64,000 bases of DNA, from contig JYIP02000003.1 of assembly GCA_001051155.2 (NCBI GenBank), positions 3,286,001-3,350,000 of the forward strand, written 5' to 3'. Source of the DNA: Chrysoporthe austroafricana (lineage: Eukaryota; Ascomycota; Sordariomycetes; Diaporthales; Cryphonectriaceae). The position numbers and the translations under genes are program-made. How positions within the stretch are numbered: position 1 is the stretch's first letter; each line of letters opens with the position of its first letter. Shown piece after piece: positions 36,301-48,012 of the stretch. The notes under the pieces were generated by a model that saw nothing but the letters and a program-made list of their open reading frames with translations, ran no database searches and was not told the origin of the DNA.

Positions 36301-36742
36301 GCATGTCCCTCGCCAGCTTCTCGCGGTACTGGCTCAGCTGGCTGGCGGAGTCCCTCTGGGGCCTGCTGGGCGGCGCGTCATCGCGCGCCTCGCCGGGGTC
36401 CTCGCCGCCCTCTCGCCCGGCCGAGGGGGCCCGCGCGCCGGCGGGGCCTGCTGGCAGCGGGGCGGAGGCGCTCTTGGTGACGGCCAGGATCCTGGGGTCC
36501 TGGAGGGGCGGCTGGCCCTCGGCGGCGGCGGGCCCGGCGCGGTCAGCCATCGGCGCGGCGGCTGCTGCTGCTGGCGGGACGCGGTGGTGATGGTAGTGGT
36601 GGTGGTCGCCGCCGCCATGCTCGGCGGCCTGGCGGCGGTCGGGGTCCTGGTCCGGCGCGGGCTCGGCGCGGCGAGAATCAAGTGACGGGCGCGCGCTGGA
36701 GGAGCCCCCCGCGGTCTCGGCGCTTGAGTTTGACCCTGGCAT
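30239..36742 (-). CDS. GAF/PAS hybrid sensor histidine kinase with C-terminal receiver
   Basis: On the minus strand there are four exons: 36742-33344, 33063-32130, 32036-30529 and 30457-30239. They encode 2019 residues, and the introns are 280, 93 and 71 nt. Hybrid kinases sense a signal, autophosphorylate on His and pass phosphate to their own receiver, then through a phosphotransfer protein to response regulators. Domains in order: a long disordered N terminus; a GAF-like domain scattered over about residues 300-790; PAS at about 1035-1145; a second PAS from about 1170 with a Ser-rich insertion; H-box NMSHEIRTPLIG with His1368; N-box NVIGNAIKF (1482-1490); G1 DTGRG (1521-1525); G2 GGSGLGL (1550-1556); a degenerate receiver at about 1723-1858; and a true receiver with acidic pair E1902/D1903, phospho-acceptor D1949 (in CDLHMPRKDGY) and K2004. 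No membrane segment is seen, so it is probably soluble. The fungal kinase class is not assigned. Confidence 0.93.
33064..33343 (-). other. Kinase intron 1 with poly-A/T tracts and an N
   Basis: The intron has donor GTGAGT and acceptor CGCAG with a GCTAACG branch site. On the plus strand it holds 40 A (33123-33162) and 52 A (33249-33300), with an N at 33212 between them. Intron length is therefore uncertain. Confidence 0.85.
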
Positions 36743-39700
36743 GCCTCATTCGCGCAGTTCCATCCGAGAAGGCCTGGCAGAGTCGGTGGGGCGGCGCGTT
36801 TGGGGGGGGGGAGGGGTGGGAAGGAGGCGACGGTGCTGCTGATGCGGAGCCCCCCAGGGGCGCGCGTGTCTTGTCGTGTGGCTATCGACTGTGCACCATG
36901 GGACGTGTTCCGCGGGCAGCGGGAGGATCAGGCCAGGTCGAGTCTCGTACTCGGCGGCAGGGAGGCGGCGAGAGGGAGCTGGCGCCGCGTGCCAGCTGTT
37001 GTCGAAGGTCGACGGCGGCCAGGCCAAGCCAGATGGACGAGATACGAGGACAGCACGGGCGGTCGTCGACGGCGGCGCGTTGCCTTGCTGGCAGCACTGC
37101 GAGTCGAGGCGAGGCGAGGCACCAGCTGGACAGACAGCCAAGGACGGAGGAGGACGATCTGCTGGAGGAGACAGGCTGGCGACAGGCCGGGCCGAGGGGG
37201 TGCGGCAGGTTGTGGTGAGGCCGAACAGGCACGGGCGCGATGAGGAGGATCTGGTGTTTCTGAGAAGGCGTCTCGCCAGGTCTGGCGGGAGCAATTGCAG
37301 GCAGAAGGTTGAGAGAGGTTCGAACGGCCGGGGCGACGCAGTGCCTCAGGGCAAGCAGCAATGACGTAGGTATCCCAGGAGCGGGTAGCCGAGAGGGCGC
37401 CACACAAACACACGCACGCACACACACACACACCCACACACCCACCACACGGCACAGGCACACATACATACTAAGTACACATACACACACCACACACCAC
37501 CACACCACGCACACACCAACAAACCACTCACCACTCACCACTCACCACACACCACACACGCTCTCTCTCTCCCTCCCGCCTCCCTCCCGCCTCCCTCTCG
37601 CGCTCCTCACACCACACAACCCCGTCGGCCAGGCTAGCAGGCAGCCAGCTGCGATCCCAGCAAGCCAGGCCAGGCCAGGCCAGACCACCACCACACACAC
37701 ACACACGGCCACAGGGGTTACCCGCAGCAACAACAACAACCAGGCGAACAGGTCCAGCCCCGGCGGAGGGCGCGAGGGCTAGAAGAGAACACTGCACCTA
37801 GCTCCCGACAATGGCATGACAGGTAGGCCGAAGGCATCACGAGGACGAGGGCCTGGCTAGTGCGGCGCCCGGGGGAGACAAGAGAGGGGGCCCCATCGGC
37901 AGGACAACACACACAGAACAGACAGCGATGATATCTCTCTTCTCTCTCTCTCTCTCTCTGGCCCTCGCCCTGTCCCTCTCCCTCTCCGTCCTCCCTTGCT
38001 CCCTCGTCCGGGTTCCAGATCGAGCCCTGGCTCGCCTGGCAGAGCGCCCTGCACGCCTCACACGCACGCCTCCAGCCTGCGAGCCCACCTGGTCTGCTGG
38101 TTGGTGGTATGGGGGCCCGCTGGTGGGGAGGGCCCAGGCGGTCCACGGGTCACCCTCTAGGGCTGCCACGGGCTGGCCTGCCACCCTGCCAACCCTGCCC
38201 ATCCTGGGGGCGCTAGGGGCCTCGTGGGCCTGTGGGGACCCTGGATTCTCCAGGTGGCCCAGTGGAGGAGGCCAGCCTTTCAGGTTTTCCTCCCTCCCCC
38301 CCAAGGCTGGCACCCCTCTGCGCGTTCCCTCCCCTTCCGCCTGGATGGCGCCTGCAGCCGCCTGCTTTGCCCTGTCAGGAAGTGCAGGAAGTGCAGGACG
38401 TGCCCCTGAGCAGAGATGCCTAACATAGTGTAGTAATGGCAGTAGTACCATAGTAATAAGGTTCGCCCCACAACCTGTCTGCCAGCCCACCACACACACC
38501 ACGCCTAGCAGCCAGCAGCCAGCAACCAGCGCAGGCGGAGAGTGTAAAAAAGAAAAAGAAGGAAAAAGAAAAAAAAAAAAAGATACGCCCCCTCCGGGCA
38601 GAACATCCCATAGCCAGACACGCCAGCGATCCCTCTAAGCAAACCCCGAGCGGGCGGGCCCCCTGCTGCCACGCCCTTCCGTCCGCCTCGCCTCATCATC
38701 ATCCCCATCACCATCAACCCCCGGCCCCAGGATCGACGATGCAAGATTGTCAGCGACAGGACCGTCATCAAATCAGCCCCCCCCCGCCCGGGGAGGGTAC
38801 GAGGGAGCGATGTTGCAGCCGGAAAACCCGTGACGGCCAGAACGGCCAGCACGGCCAGCACGGCCAGCAGGACGGGGCCACGGGCGGCGTCCCGGAGATT
38901 TTTTGCAACCTGCCGCTCGCCATGTTCATACATACGCCGCACCGCCTCGCGTCATCGAGATGCTTCCCTCTTTCGGACGGCCCAGCAGGAGGCCGGGCGG
39001 CGACGGGGAAGGGGGCCCTGGTCGGGGCCTCTCTCCTCCTCCTCCTCCTCCTCCTCCTCCTCCTCTCTCTGTCTCTCTCTCCCTCTCTCTCCCTCTCTCG
39101 CCGTCCTGTCGAGAGGAGGAGGCGGTGGCGGCAGGCCGTGGCCTGATGATATGTGGTCATCATCACCCGCTAACCACAACGCGGATGGACCTACCTCGCC
39201 ATGTAGTAGTACCGTGGCACTACGGTGACAGGTTCTCCGTGGCCCCCCCCCCCTAGGCCAGAGGAGGTTGGGACGGGAAATGGGATGGGATGGGGGATGG
39301 GATGGGACGGACGGGCTTGCCCAGCCTGCAGCCGCAGCGCGCTGCACCGTAGCACCGCAGCACCGTCGCGGGATGACGTAGCTGGCGCCCGTCACGGGTT
39401 CAGCCGAGGGATTATCCTGTCTTGTCCTGTCTGTCTTGTCTGGTCGAGCCGCCGGCTCGCGCTCACGCAGGACCCCCACTAGCCCGAGGGCGAGGCTTCA
39501 TGCTATCTTGATCCCTGGAGGTTAGAAGCCTCTGACGGAGAAATCAGGTGTTTTTCGTTAATTTTTTCTTCTTCTATACGTCCGCACGTGCTTACAGGCC
39601 ACGGTGTCGGCGCCGCGCCCCTGGTCCCCCCCCGGGGTGCTCTCCCGCCGTGATGCCTGCTCGGCGGCGGGGGGCCCCAATATAGCCACGACGGCGGCGG

Positions 39701-41307
39701 GCCTTGGGAGGGGAGGGGGTCTTCCTGCCGTACCACGCTGGACAGGGCGAGCGGTTCCGCAGGGACCACCGCCGCAGCAGGGAGCCATGGGGGGAGGGCG
39801 GACGTCCCACCAGGGAGGGAAGGGCAGGAGAACAAGACAGCAGCAAGCAAACAATCAAGCAAGCAAACAAGCAAGCAAAGCAGCTCGCCAGGCCCGGCAG
39901 CCCTCCCGGCGCTGCTCGTCCGCGGAGGGAGGACACGGCCACGTCCCCAGCCCTGGACGCGCGCGCCCCTCCCCCCTTGGCTTTCTCCGTCGGAGGACCC
40001 GCCGGGGCGGGCGCCCCCATCGCTTTTCCTGGACGATACAGACAGCTGGCCTTCTCTCCGTCCCTCGCTCGGCGCTCGCGCCTACGGGTGCGGGAAACCT
40101 GACCTGGGCCTGGGCCAGGCCAGGCCTGGGTCCCCCTCTGGGGCCCCGCCCGGCGGGGAAGAGTGGCCTGAGCGGGAAGTCGGACGATCTCCTGTCGGAT
40201 ATGGGGGGGGGAACGGTAGGGGAACGGTTGGTGGGCGCGCGCCGGCCAGGATATCGATCTTCGATTTCCCACGTGGTTCTCCCTTGGTCCTCCCACACGC
40301 CGAGGCGAGGCCCCTCCTCCGGTCCTAGTTTTATTCCTTCTCGCCCTTCGGTGCCTCGATGGGGAGCAAGGGAGGGAGGCAGGCGGGCCGTCGGGCACGG
40401 GGGCATCGAGGCAGGCAGCCTCTGCCGAGCGGCGGGCGGCCAGGCCAGAACCCTGATCGCCGGCCTCGAGCCGGATGAAGGGACCGGATGCCGTCACGAG
40501 GCCCAGCGGCAGCCTGCACGCGCGAGGAACGCGCGGGGGGGACCGCACGGGTACAAAGGCCACCACGTTTGCCGCGTGCTCGGCCACGGGGCCGTGGTCT
40601 TGATGCTAGGTGGCTCCCCCCCAGCCCGACCTGTATCCCCTCCCCTCGCCCCCGGTAACATGCGAGCGGCGACTCATGGCGAGATCCACCGCACGTGAGA
40701 AGAGGGAATTGATCTGAGCGGCGGGGGTTTCATCGCATGTCTGGAGGCTGTTTTAAACGCGTGCTTGCCAGGGTTCCTTTTCTTTTGTCCTTTTTTATTT
40801 TTTATTTACGGTCCCTGGGGGTTGGGGTGGAAGGCTGTCATGACACGGACGATGGGCGATCCTCAGGCCCCCAACCGTGATGTGCCCTCTTCGTCTCCTC
40901 GTCCTACTCCCCCTAGTACCTCGTCACTATTCTTCCCCTTCTAGCGCCGTTCTCCTACTAATATCTTATGGGACGCAGCTCTATGGGATGCCTTCGTCGG
41001 CTCCGGCGATATTCGCGTCCCTGCACTGATACAGCGATGTAGCTTCTGTAAAGACATTGACGCCAACTAGATCTGCTATATTCCTGATATTCATATTTCA
41101 TAGTTCTCGTAAGACTTCTCCGTGTATGTATGTAAGCCCGTGCCCTATTTTTCAACCGCCCCCCCCCCTTTTCTCCCCCTTTTCGAACCAATCTGAGAAA
41201 GCCCAAATAAATGCCTGTAAAGCAATGCGATCTGGTATCTCGTCCACACAAAAACAGGAACCAGGACCAGAGCAAGCAAAAGACACATGTAAAACTGTAG
41301 CACCAAA
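36743..41307. other. Intergenic region, 4.6 kb, with simple repeats
   Basis: No conserved protein is seen. The right part includes the 3' flank of the Det1-like gene. The left part, next to the kinase start, is probably its promoter and long leader. It holds a CA/CACCA-rich repeat at 37401-37559, CT repeats at 37560-37606 and 37931-37960, a CTC repeat at 39036-39068, and A tracts near 38544-38581. Long open frames on both strands at 39592-40698 overlap each other almost completely and have no family signature, so I treat them as GC artefacts. Confidence 0.55.
37401..37606. repeat. CA-rich then CT-rich microsatellite
   Basis: An imperfect ACAC/CACCA repeat of about 160 bases passes into CTCTCC repeats. 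It lies about 650-850 bases upstream of the kinase start codon. Confidence 0.9.
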
Positions 41308-43237
41308 TCAGTACACGCTCCCCTTGATACTCCGGTCCTCCATCTCCTCCTTGTCGATGTCCGAGAGCTCGTCCGCGTCGTCCTGCGCGCCGCACCTCTC
41401 CCGCTCGTCGTCGGCGTGCTCGTGCTCGTCGTTGCTGCTGCTGGTGGGCGAGTCCCCCAGCCTGTTGGCCATCGTGTGCCGGCCCATCCCGCTCTGGTCG
41501 CGCCGGGTCCCGCGGCCGCCCGGCCCGTCGTCGCCCACGTCGAGGTGGAGGTTCTCGACCTTGCCCGTGACGATCTTAAGCCCGGCTGCTGCTGCCGCCG
41601 CTGCCGCCGCTGCTGCTGCCATCGCCGCCGGCTCCGTCTTCCCGGCGGCCGACAGCTGGCGCCGCCGCGCGAGCCGCGCGCGCTCGTCCTCCGAGGAGTC
41701 CGCGTCGCTGTTGACGCGCGAGTTCTGCCCAGAGTACGACCCGCCGAAGTCCCGGCCGCGGGCGTGCAGCCGGTGCGCGGGCGGCGACTTCATGTCCATG
41801 GCCCGGAGGCGGTCGTCGACGCTGATGAAGCTCGGCGTGCCGTCGGGGCTGGAGACGGCCTCCTCACGGGCCTTAACGACGTCGATCTGCGGCATGTGCG
41901 TCTTGCCCCCCGCCGCGGCGTCGGAGCAGCACAGCTCGTCGTCGTCCTCCTCCTCGTCCTCGGACTGGAACCGCCGCGCCTGGTGCCGGCGCGCGCCGAG
42001 GCTCGACGAGGGCGTCGACGTCCCGTTCGTCGTGGGTGGCGTGGCGATCCCCTGGGTGGCGAGCGAGGACGAGACGCTGGCCGCGCTGAGGGGGATCGCG
42101 GACGCAGGGGACGGCGCCGCGGAAGGGCTCGGGTGGGCCGCGGTGGCGTCGCGCTTCACGAGGTCCGCGAGGGCGGAGCGGATCCGGAAGGACTTGTCGT
42201 GGTTGCAGCCGTTCGGGCAGCCGCCCCAGCGCCGGGGCGCGACGGTGGGGGACTGCGACGCCGCGAGGGCCTTGTCGAGCTTCGTGGCGTCTTTGCTCGC
42301 AGACGTGCCCCCGGGGTTCTTCTCCTTCTCCTTTTCCTTCTTGAGGGCCCGTTCCCGCCGTAGTTCCGACCATGTCCGCAGCTTGGTCTCCAGCATGTAC
42401 TTGCCGCTCTCCTGCTTGTTCATGATGAGGAACTCGCAGTGGTTGATGTTTCGAAGGTCTTCAAAGTACTCGACGCTGAAGTGGTACCACTTCATGAGGA
42501 AGACGCGAGACATGAGGCCGTGGGTAACTTTGAAACACGTAGTTAGCGTTCTGCGGTGCCCTCCTTCTTCTTCTTCAAGACCGGATAGATGTATATGGGG
42601 CGGCACTCCAACATACCGAGGACACAGACGCTAGCAAAGTCATCCTCCCCAAACTGCCTCCACAGGCTCTCGTTGAAACCACTGATCCGGTCGTACGCAT
42701 CGGCGGCGCTCTCGCCGTTGGGTATCCGGTAGAAGAAGTGCCCGTAGTCGGCGCGCTCCTGCCACATGCGCTCCATCTCGGCGGAGCACGGCTGGAAGTT
42801 GCCAAAGTCCTGCTCGCGCAGGCGGGGCTCCTCGTACACCTTGATGTTGTTCCGCTTGAAGGGCGAGGGCTCCTCGTCGTCCGACGTCAGGGTGGCGAGG
42901 ATGCCCTCGGTGGTCTCGCGGGTCCGGCGGTAGGGCGAGGTGAAGAAGTGCAGGGTGTCGTCGGCCCGCAGCATCTTGCGCAGCCGCCGGCCGGCGTCGT
43001 ACGCCTGGTCCCAGCCATCCTTGGTGAGCTTCACGCGGTGGTCGGGGATGGTCTGGTGGATGTCGCGGTTCTCTGTTCGGGGAGGAGAGGACGACGGTCA
43101 GCAGGAGGTCCCCACAGCATGTCCCCTCGCCCGCGTGCGGCGTAGGTATGGCACAGGCATCGCCCAGACGGAGCAGACTTACTGTTGCCCTCAGACTGGC
43201 CGTGTCTGATAAGGATGATGAGGCGAGGCTTTGCCAT
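41308..43237 (-). CDS. DET1: Det1-like histidine phosphatase (phosphoglycerate mutase family)
   Basis: On the minus strand exons 43237-43183, 43072-42617 and 42527-41308 encode 576 residues. The introns are 110 nt (GTAAGT...AACAG) and 89 nt (GTATGT...CAAAG). The first 240 or so residues are a histidine phosphatase. The catalytic motif is LIRHGQSEGN with His12, the conserved arginines are in SPYRRTRETTEG, the acid region is EPRLREQDFGNFQP, and the second histidine is His173 in VTHGLMSRVF. The splice joints restore GN-KNRDIHQT and VCVL-VTHG, which supports both introns. The rest is a low-complexity tail of more than 300 residues with Lys/Glu, Ser, acidic and poly-Ala runs, absent from the short yeast protein. 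Yeast Det1 is an acid phosphatase linked to sterol movement. Substrate here is not evident, and it is not a glycolytic mutase by layout. The symbol rests on remembered similarity. Confidence 0.9.
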
Positions 43238-44847
43238 GTCTGGTCAGCTTGCTATCGGCGCCAAGGGAGGTCTAGAAACCAGATAGGCAGGCCGAGGAGG
43301 AGGGGGCAGCAGCAACTATGGTGCTGTATCTATAGGCAGGGAGATAGAGATGCGGCTGAGGAGGACACAGCCCACAGCCACAGGGTGCTCGACAGGGCGG
43401 CCGCAATGGGTATCTGGGGCAATCTCGGTCGATGCGGACAAAGCACGCCTATGCTTAAACCCAAAGACCGTGCGAGGTGATGTGTAGGAAAGATGTGGAG
43501 GGCGGGGTGCAGAGGTGTGGAGGCACGAAGGTTAGACAGGAGGTAGTGGAGTTGAAGAAAGTACCCCTTTGCCTCTGCGCTGTGGGACGGGAGCCATCCG
43601 CCTCAGGACAACGCGAGCAGGTCCAGAAGTCGTCTCAGCAGTGCGAGCTCGAGATCCGTGTGGCCGCGGTAAGGGCCGAGACGGGAAACGACGGAGGCCG
43701 TATTGGTGGGCTGTAAGGTTGGGCGAGGAGGACGGCCGGAGGTGCAGTCTGCTTCCGGCGAAGTTCAGTCGGGTACAGCCTTAGTCTCACGGCGGCGACT
43801 GCACGGTGTGCTCTGGAGAGGAACGCGCGCAGAGGACACCCGCACAGGACCTGGGAGATACCTCGTGGGCCGGGCAGGAGTTGTTGGGCGCCGGGCGTAT
43901 CTGCTGGCAGCAAGCGTCTTGGAGGGGATGAGGTTGTTGGAGGACACCCACACGTCCTGTACGTACCAGTACCCCCCAAACGCCAGTGGTGCGACTCTAC
44001 AGGGCGTTGGGGTGGGGACGGTCGCTAAGTTTGCGTAGGACAGGCCCTGCGCAGGCCCCTAGCCATGCAGCCGCCACGCCTAAGCATACCCCTCGGCAGT
44101 GGTGCCCCCTGGCCAGGTTTCGAAACAGCCCGCCCTATTGGTACCGATGCCGCCCAGGCGTTCTGGCCTGCCCCAATACCTCGGCCCGGATTGGTAATTG
44201 GCATGGCCCAACAATCCTGCAGGGTGCGACAGATCAGCTGATTTAGTGGGGGAGCCATACGATTTTCTCTCTGACCGGCGGCCACGCGGCAAACGCGGTG
44301 GGTACCGCAGGCAAAGATCGCCACCGGCACATACTACTAGGGATGTCGGTCAGAGAGGACGTGGACCTCACTAGCAACTCGGGCAGCTGGTATGCCGTGC
44401 GAAGCTGAAAAAAGCCGGCAGTTGTTTGAACGGTTGTGTTCGTCTGGGCTGCCTTCGTTTGGGCTGCCTGTTTCGAACCGTGGCCCTGCCCAATGGCGGT
44501 ACTCCAGGGTCTCCAGGGCCTCCAGGGCCTGGTCTTACTAAGAATGTGCTGTGGTACAGTACACAATCTCACTGAGAGTTTCACGCGCGGCTATCTTTAA
44601 CGGGGCCCCTAGCACTAGGCAGTCGCGCTTAATTGTTTAGGCGCCCGGTGCGTGCGTCCGTGCAGCTGCGAACAGGCGTCCCACCCCAGCGCCGGCCAAC
44701 GCCCGCCTCGCCTCACCTCACAGCATCACAACGGCAGACCACCACGCCGCCTAGCAGACAGGGCTTGGCGCAACAGCAGGACAGCAAGCAAGGACAAGCC
44801 CCCCCGGCCCCACAAGCCCTCCTCCTCCTCCTCCCCGCCCCGCCATC
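43238..44847. other. Divergent intergenic region, 1.6 kb
   Basis: It separates the starts of the Det1-like and PRKRIP1-like genes. I see no gene or RNA. It presumably holds both promoters. A CTCCAGGG-type short tandem repeat is at about 44501-44530. Confidence 0.6.
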
Positions 44848-45483
44848 ATGTCCGCCCCCGGCCCCGAGTCGATCCCCGTCTCCGCCGACCCGCGCTCCAG
44901 GCGCCCCGTCAAGAAGCGCGCCCTCACCCCCGTCTCGCAGCAGGCCTCGCAGCTCGACAGCCTCTTCGCGCGGCCCGACCAGGACATCCGCATCCCCACC
45001 GGCCCGCCCGACCCCAAGCGGAAGCTGCCCCTGCCCCCCGAGATCGTCACCAACGTCCAGGGCTCCTCCGCCGGCGCCGGCTCCGGCGAGTTCCACGTCT
45101 ACAAGGCCGCCCGCCGGCGCGAGTACGAGCGCCTCAGGATCATGGACGAGGAGGTGAAGCGGGAGGAGGAGCAGCGGGACTTCGAGGAGAAGAGGAAGGA
45201 GCTGGAGGAGGAGGACCGGAAGAAGACGGACCGGAACCGCGCCAAGAGGGAGAAGATGAAGGCGAGGAAGGAGAAGGCCAAGGCGGGCAAGAAGAACGGG
45301 GCCAAGCAGACAGACGGCGCGACTGCTAACAGTGGTGGTGGCGTCAAAGCACGAGCGGTTGAGGCGAAGGGGGAGGATGAGGACGGCGAGGCTGGGAGCG
45401 GCAAGATGGACGTCGATACCAAGGACGGGGAGGCTCGCCCCGCGACGGACACCCCGGGCCTGCTCATCCACGACGACGATTGA
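44848..45483 (+). CDS. PRKRIP1-like spliceosomal protein (DUF1168)
   Basis: A single exon encodes 211 residues. The N terminus has a Pro/Arg-rich segment with RRPVKKRALTPVSQQ and DPKRKLPLPPEIV. The core is the family hallmark EFHVYKAARRREYERLRIMD, followed by a long charged helix (EEVKREEEQRDFEEKRKE and onward to about residue 150). The C terminus is acidic and ends in IHDDD. PRKRIP1 is a component of catalytic-stage spliceosomes, where its long helix bridges parts of the complex; nuclear location is expected. The start ATG follows a pyrimidine-rich leader, and no intron is needed. It is convergent with CCT3, with 170 bases between the stops. Confidence 0.88.
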   Translation: MSAPGPESIPVSADPRSRRPVKKRALTPVSQQASQLDSLFARPDQDIRIPTGPPDPKRKLPLPPEIVTNVQGSSAGAGSGEFHVYKAARRREYERLRIMDEEVKREEEQRDFEEKRKELEEEDRKKTDRNRAKREKMKARKEKAKAGKKNGAKQTDGATANSGGGVKARAVEAKGEDEDGEAGSGKMDVDTKDGEARPATDTPGLLIHDDD

Positions 45484-45653
45484 GCGAGGATCCCCAGACG
45501 TAACTCGGATACCATTGGCAACGTGGCGGGCAGCACACGCCTGCTGTGGGTTGTCATTTTCTCTACCTGGACCGATATCTATGGGTAATACAGGGTATGA
45601 TCAAGCCAACACATCTTTATTTCGAGGCACCAGGTCTAATCTTGCAGCCCTCT

Positions 45654-47637
45654 TCAGTCATCACCCCCACCAGTACCGACACCAGCTGGTGCCTTCTTCG
45701 CGCTGCAGATGTCGTCGACGCGCAGCAGCAGGCAGGCCGCCTATCAATGTCGGGTTAGCAGGAAGGTCAAAGGGAGAGGAACAGATAGATGCCCAGTCAC
45801 AAAATTGCAAGACACAACTTACCTCGATAGCCGTCTTGATGCTCTGCAGCTTGATTGCCTGCGGCTCCCACACGCCATATTCCTTCATGTCCGCCAGCGC
45901 ACCCGTGTCGCCGTTGATGCCCCATGAGCTCAGACCCTCAGCGTGCTTGGCGCGCAGATCCGTGAGAACACGTACAGGGCTTGCGCCTGCGTTCTGGGTG
46001 AGCGTCCGGGGGATCACCTCCAGTGCCTCGGCCACAGCCTTGTAGGGCCACTGCTGCACACCCTCGACACCCTTGGCCATCTCGTTCAGCTTCACGGACA
46101 CAGCCATCTCTGTCGCACCGCCACCGGGCGACAGGCGTGGGTGGAACATGACATTGCGTGCCACGCCCATGGCGTCCTGTAGGTTTCGCTCGACCTCGTT
46201 GAGGACGTCCTTCGAGGGACCGCGGAGCAGTACTGTGCAGGCCTTGGGCTCCGAGCACTTCGTCAGGAAGGTGAAGTATTCGTCGCCGATCTTCTCGATC
46301 TCGAACAGGCCGCACTTGGTGCCGACGTCGGACTCCTGGAGGTCTTCCACCCGGTTGACAATGGTGGCGCCCGTTGCTCGTGCGATTCTGTTGTTGTCCG
46401 TCTTCCTCACGCGGCGCAGGGCTGTGACGTTGGCCTTCATCAGGTAGTGTTGCGCAAGGTCTGGGACGTGTTAGTCTTCGTGTGGCGCCAAAAGGTATGA
46501 TCGCAAGAAGTAGACGCACCTGACACTCCCTTCTCGGTAATGACGAGATCCGGCTTGACGGCCAATATCGCCTCAGTCATGGCCTTGACCTGCTCTTCCT
46601 CGATCTGCAATATCCGCTGCCAGTCCTCCTCCTTAGAAATCTCAATGTTCGTCTGCGACTCTCCCTTCTTGTACTCAAGCGTGCAGTCGAGCAGCACGAT
46701 CCTAGGATTCTCGATCTTCCTCCTCATCTTGGGATGTGTGATATCCTTGTTGAGCATGACGCCGTCCAGAACCCTGCTGTCTTCGATCTCACCGCCAGGG
46801 ACCTTCTCGACACGGGCGTACCGCTTGATGTCGACTTCGGTCTTGCCGTTGCCTACCTCCCACGACACCGTCCGCACGGCCTTGAGGGCGAGGCTGCACA
46901 TGAGCTCCGACCACCGCGAGACAAACTTGGTGCCGATGGACGATGATATCAGTCCGTACATGGCCTTGTCATCGTTGATGTCGATGGGAAGGGAGATGTC
47001 TTCAATGATCTGCAGGGCGTCGGCAAGGGCGCGCTTGAAGGCGGAGATGATCACGACAGGGTGGATGTTTCGCTCGAGCTGGGGCATTGCCTGTGCCAGT
47101 ATCTCACCGGCTTGACGGACAATTAGCATCCTGAGCTCATGCTGTAGACCAAGGGAGTCCTGAGGCATACCTAGAATGATGACTGTTGTGGTACCGTCGC
47201 CGACCTCCTCGTCCTGCGTCCGGCTGAGCTCGATCATGCTCTTCGCGGCAGGGTGCGAGACCTCGATCTCTCGCAGGATGGCGTGTCCGTCGTTGGTGAG
47301 CACGATACCTCCCATGGGGTCCAACAGCATCTTCAGCATGGCCTTGGGGCCCAGGCATGACCGGATAATGTCGGCAACACTGGTACACACGGCGGTCAGG
47401 GTTCTGTCTCGTCCCGGTGCGGTAGACGACCGCTGGGGTAGAAGGGCGCTCACATTTTCGCGGCAGTGATGTTAGACAGCTGGGCCTTCCTTCCGGTCTG
47501 CCTCTCACCGCTGGCGGTGTCTGTAGATAGCTGCGTTTTAGCTTGGTAACCTCTGGCGGTCGCCTCGAGGAGCTCTGGCAGAGCTCCATCTCGATGGTGG
47601 GGCACAACGTACTCATAACCAGGACTGGGGCCTGCAT
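45654..47637 (-). CDS. CCT3: T-complex protein 1 subunit gamma (CCT3)
   Basis: On the minus strand six exons, 47637-47613, 47520-47454, 47379-47171, 47110-46520, 46460-45823 and 45740-45654, encode 538 residues, the normal length. Five introns of 59-92 nt all keep the frame. The joins restore VLVM-NTASGERQTG, AAK-IVADIIRSCLGPK, TVIIL-AGEILAQA, EKGVS-DLAQHYLMK and KTAIE-AACLLLRVDD. CCT3 is one of eight subunits of the cytosolic TRiC/CCT ring, which folds actin and tubulin using ATP. Visible family motifs are LGPKAMLKMLLDP, NDGHAILRE, GDGTTTVIIL (ATP binding) and the SPGGGATEM segment in the equatorial domain. The Gly-rich C-terminal tail (GVGTGGGDD) is typical. The first exon is only 25 nt and easy to miss. 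Housekeeping expression is expected. Confidence 0.97.
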
Positions 47638-47967
47638 CTTGACTGATTTGCTTCAAGAGCAGATGCTATTATATCAAGGGGCCGGAGAGCAGTTGTAGAG
47701 GGGTGAGTGGCACAACAGAGACAGAGTTGGCCGGAGGGGACAGCTGGTCCTAGCGAGGCGGTTGACTGCAAGTGAGCCCCTCGTTGGGAGTCGCGGTTGA
47801 AGAAAATGCTGGTGCCGCGACGGCGGGCTGATGGGGAAAAGCGGGTTCTGCCGGCGTCTGGTGCCTGCCGCTGGTGCTGCCCCAGTGGGATGCTTCTACT
47901 ACTCTCAGTTGCATTCATTCAATATATCACTTTTTTCCTCATACACTCGTTTTCTCTACATAGTGAA

Positions 47968-48012
<45 letters not shown>

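Noticed and set aside
39592..40698. Two long open frames on opposite strands (331 and 364 codons)
   Set aside because: They overlap almost fully, are Arg/Pro/Gly/Ala-heavy, and show no motif. Long chance frames are common in DNA this rich in GC.
44465..44485. Possible tRNA B-box (GGTTCGAAAC on the minus strand)
   Set aside because: The flanks do not pair as a T-arm, and no A-box or acceptor stem is found at the right distance.
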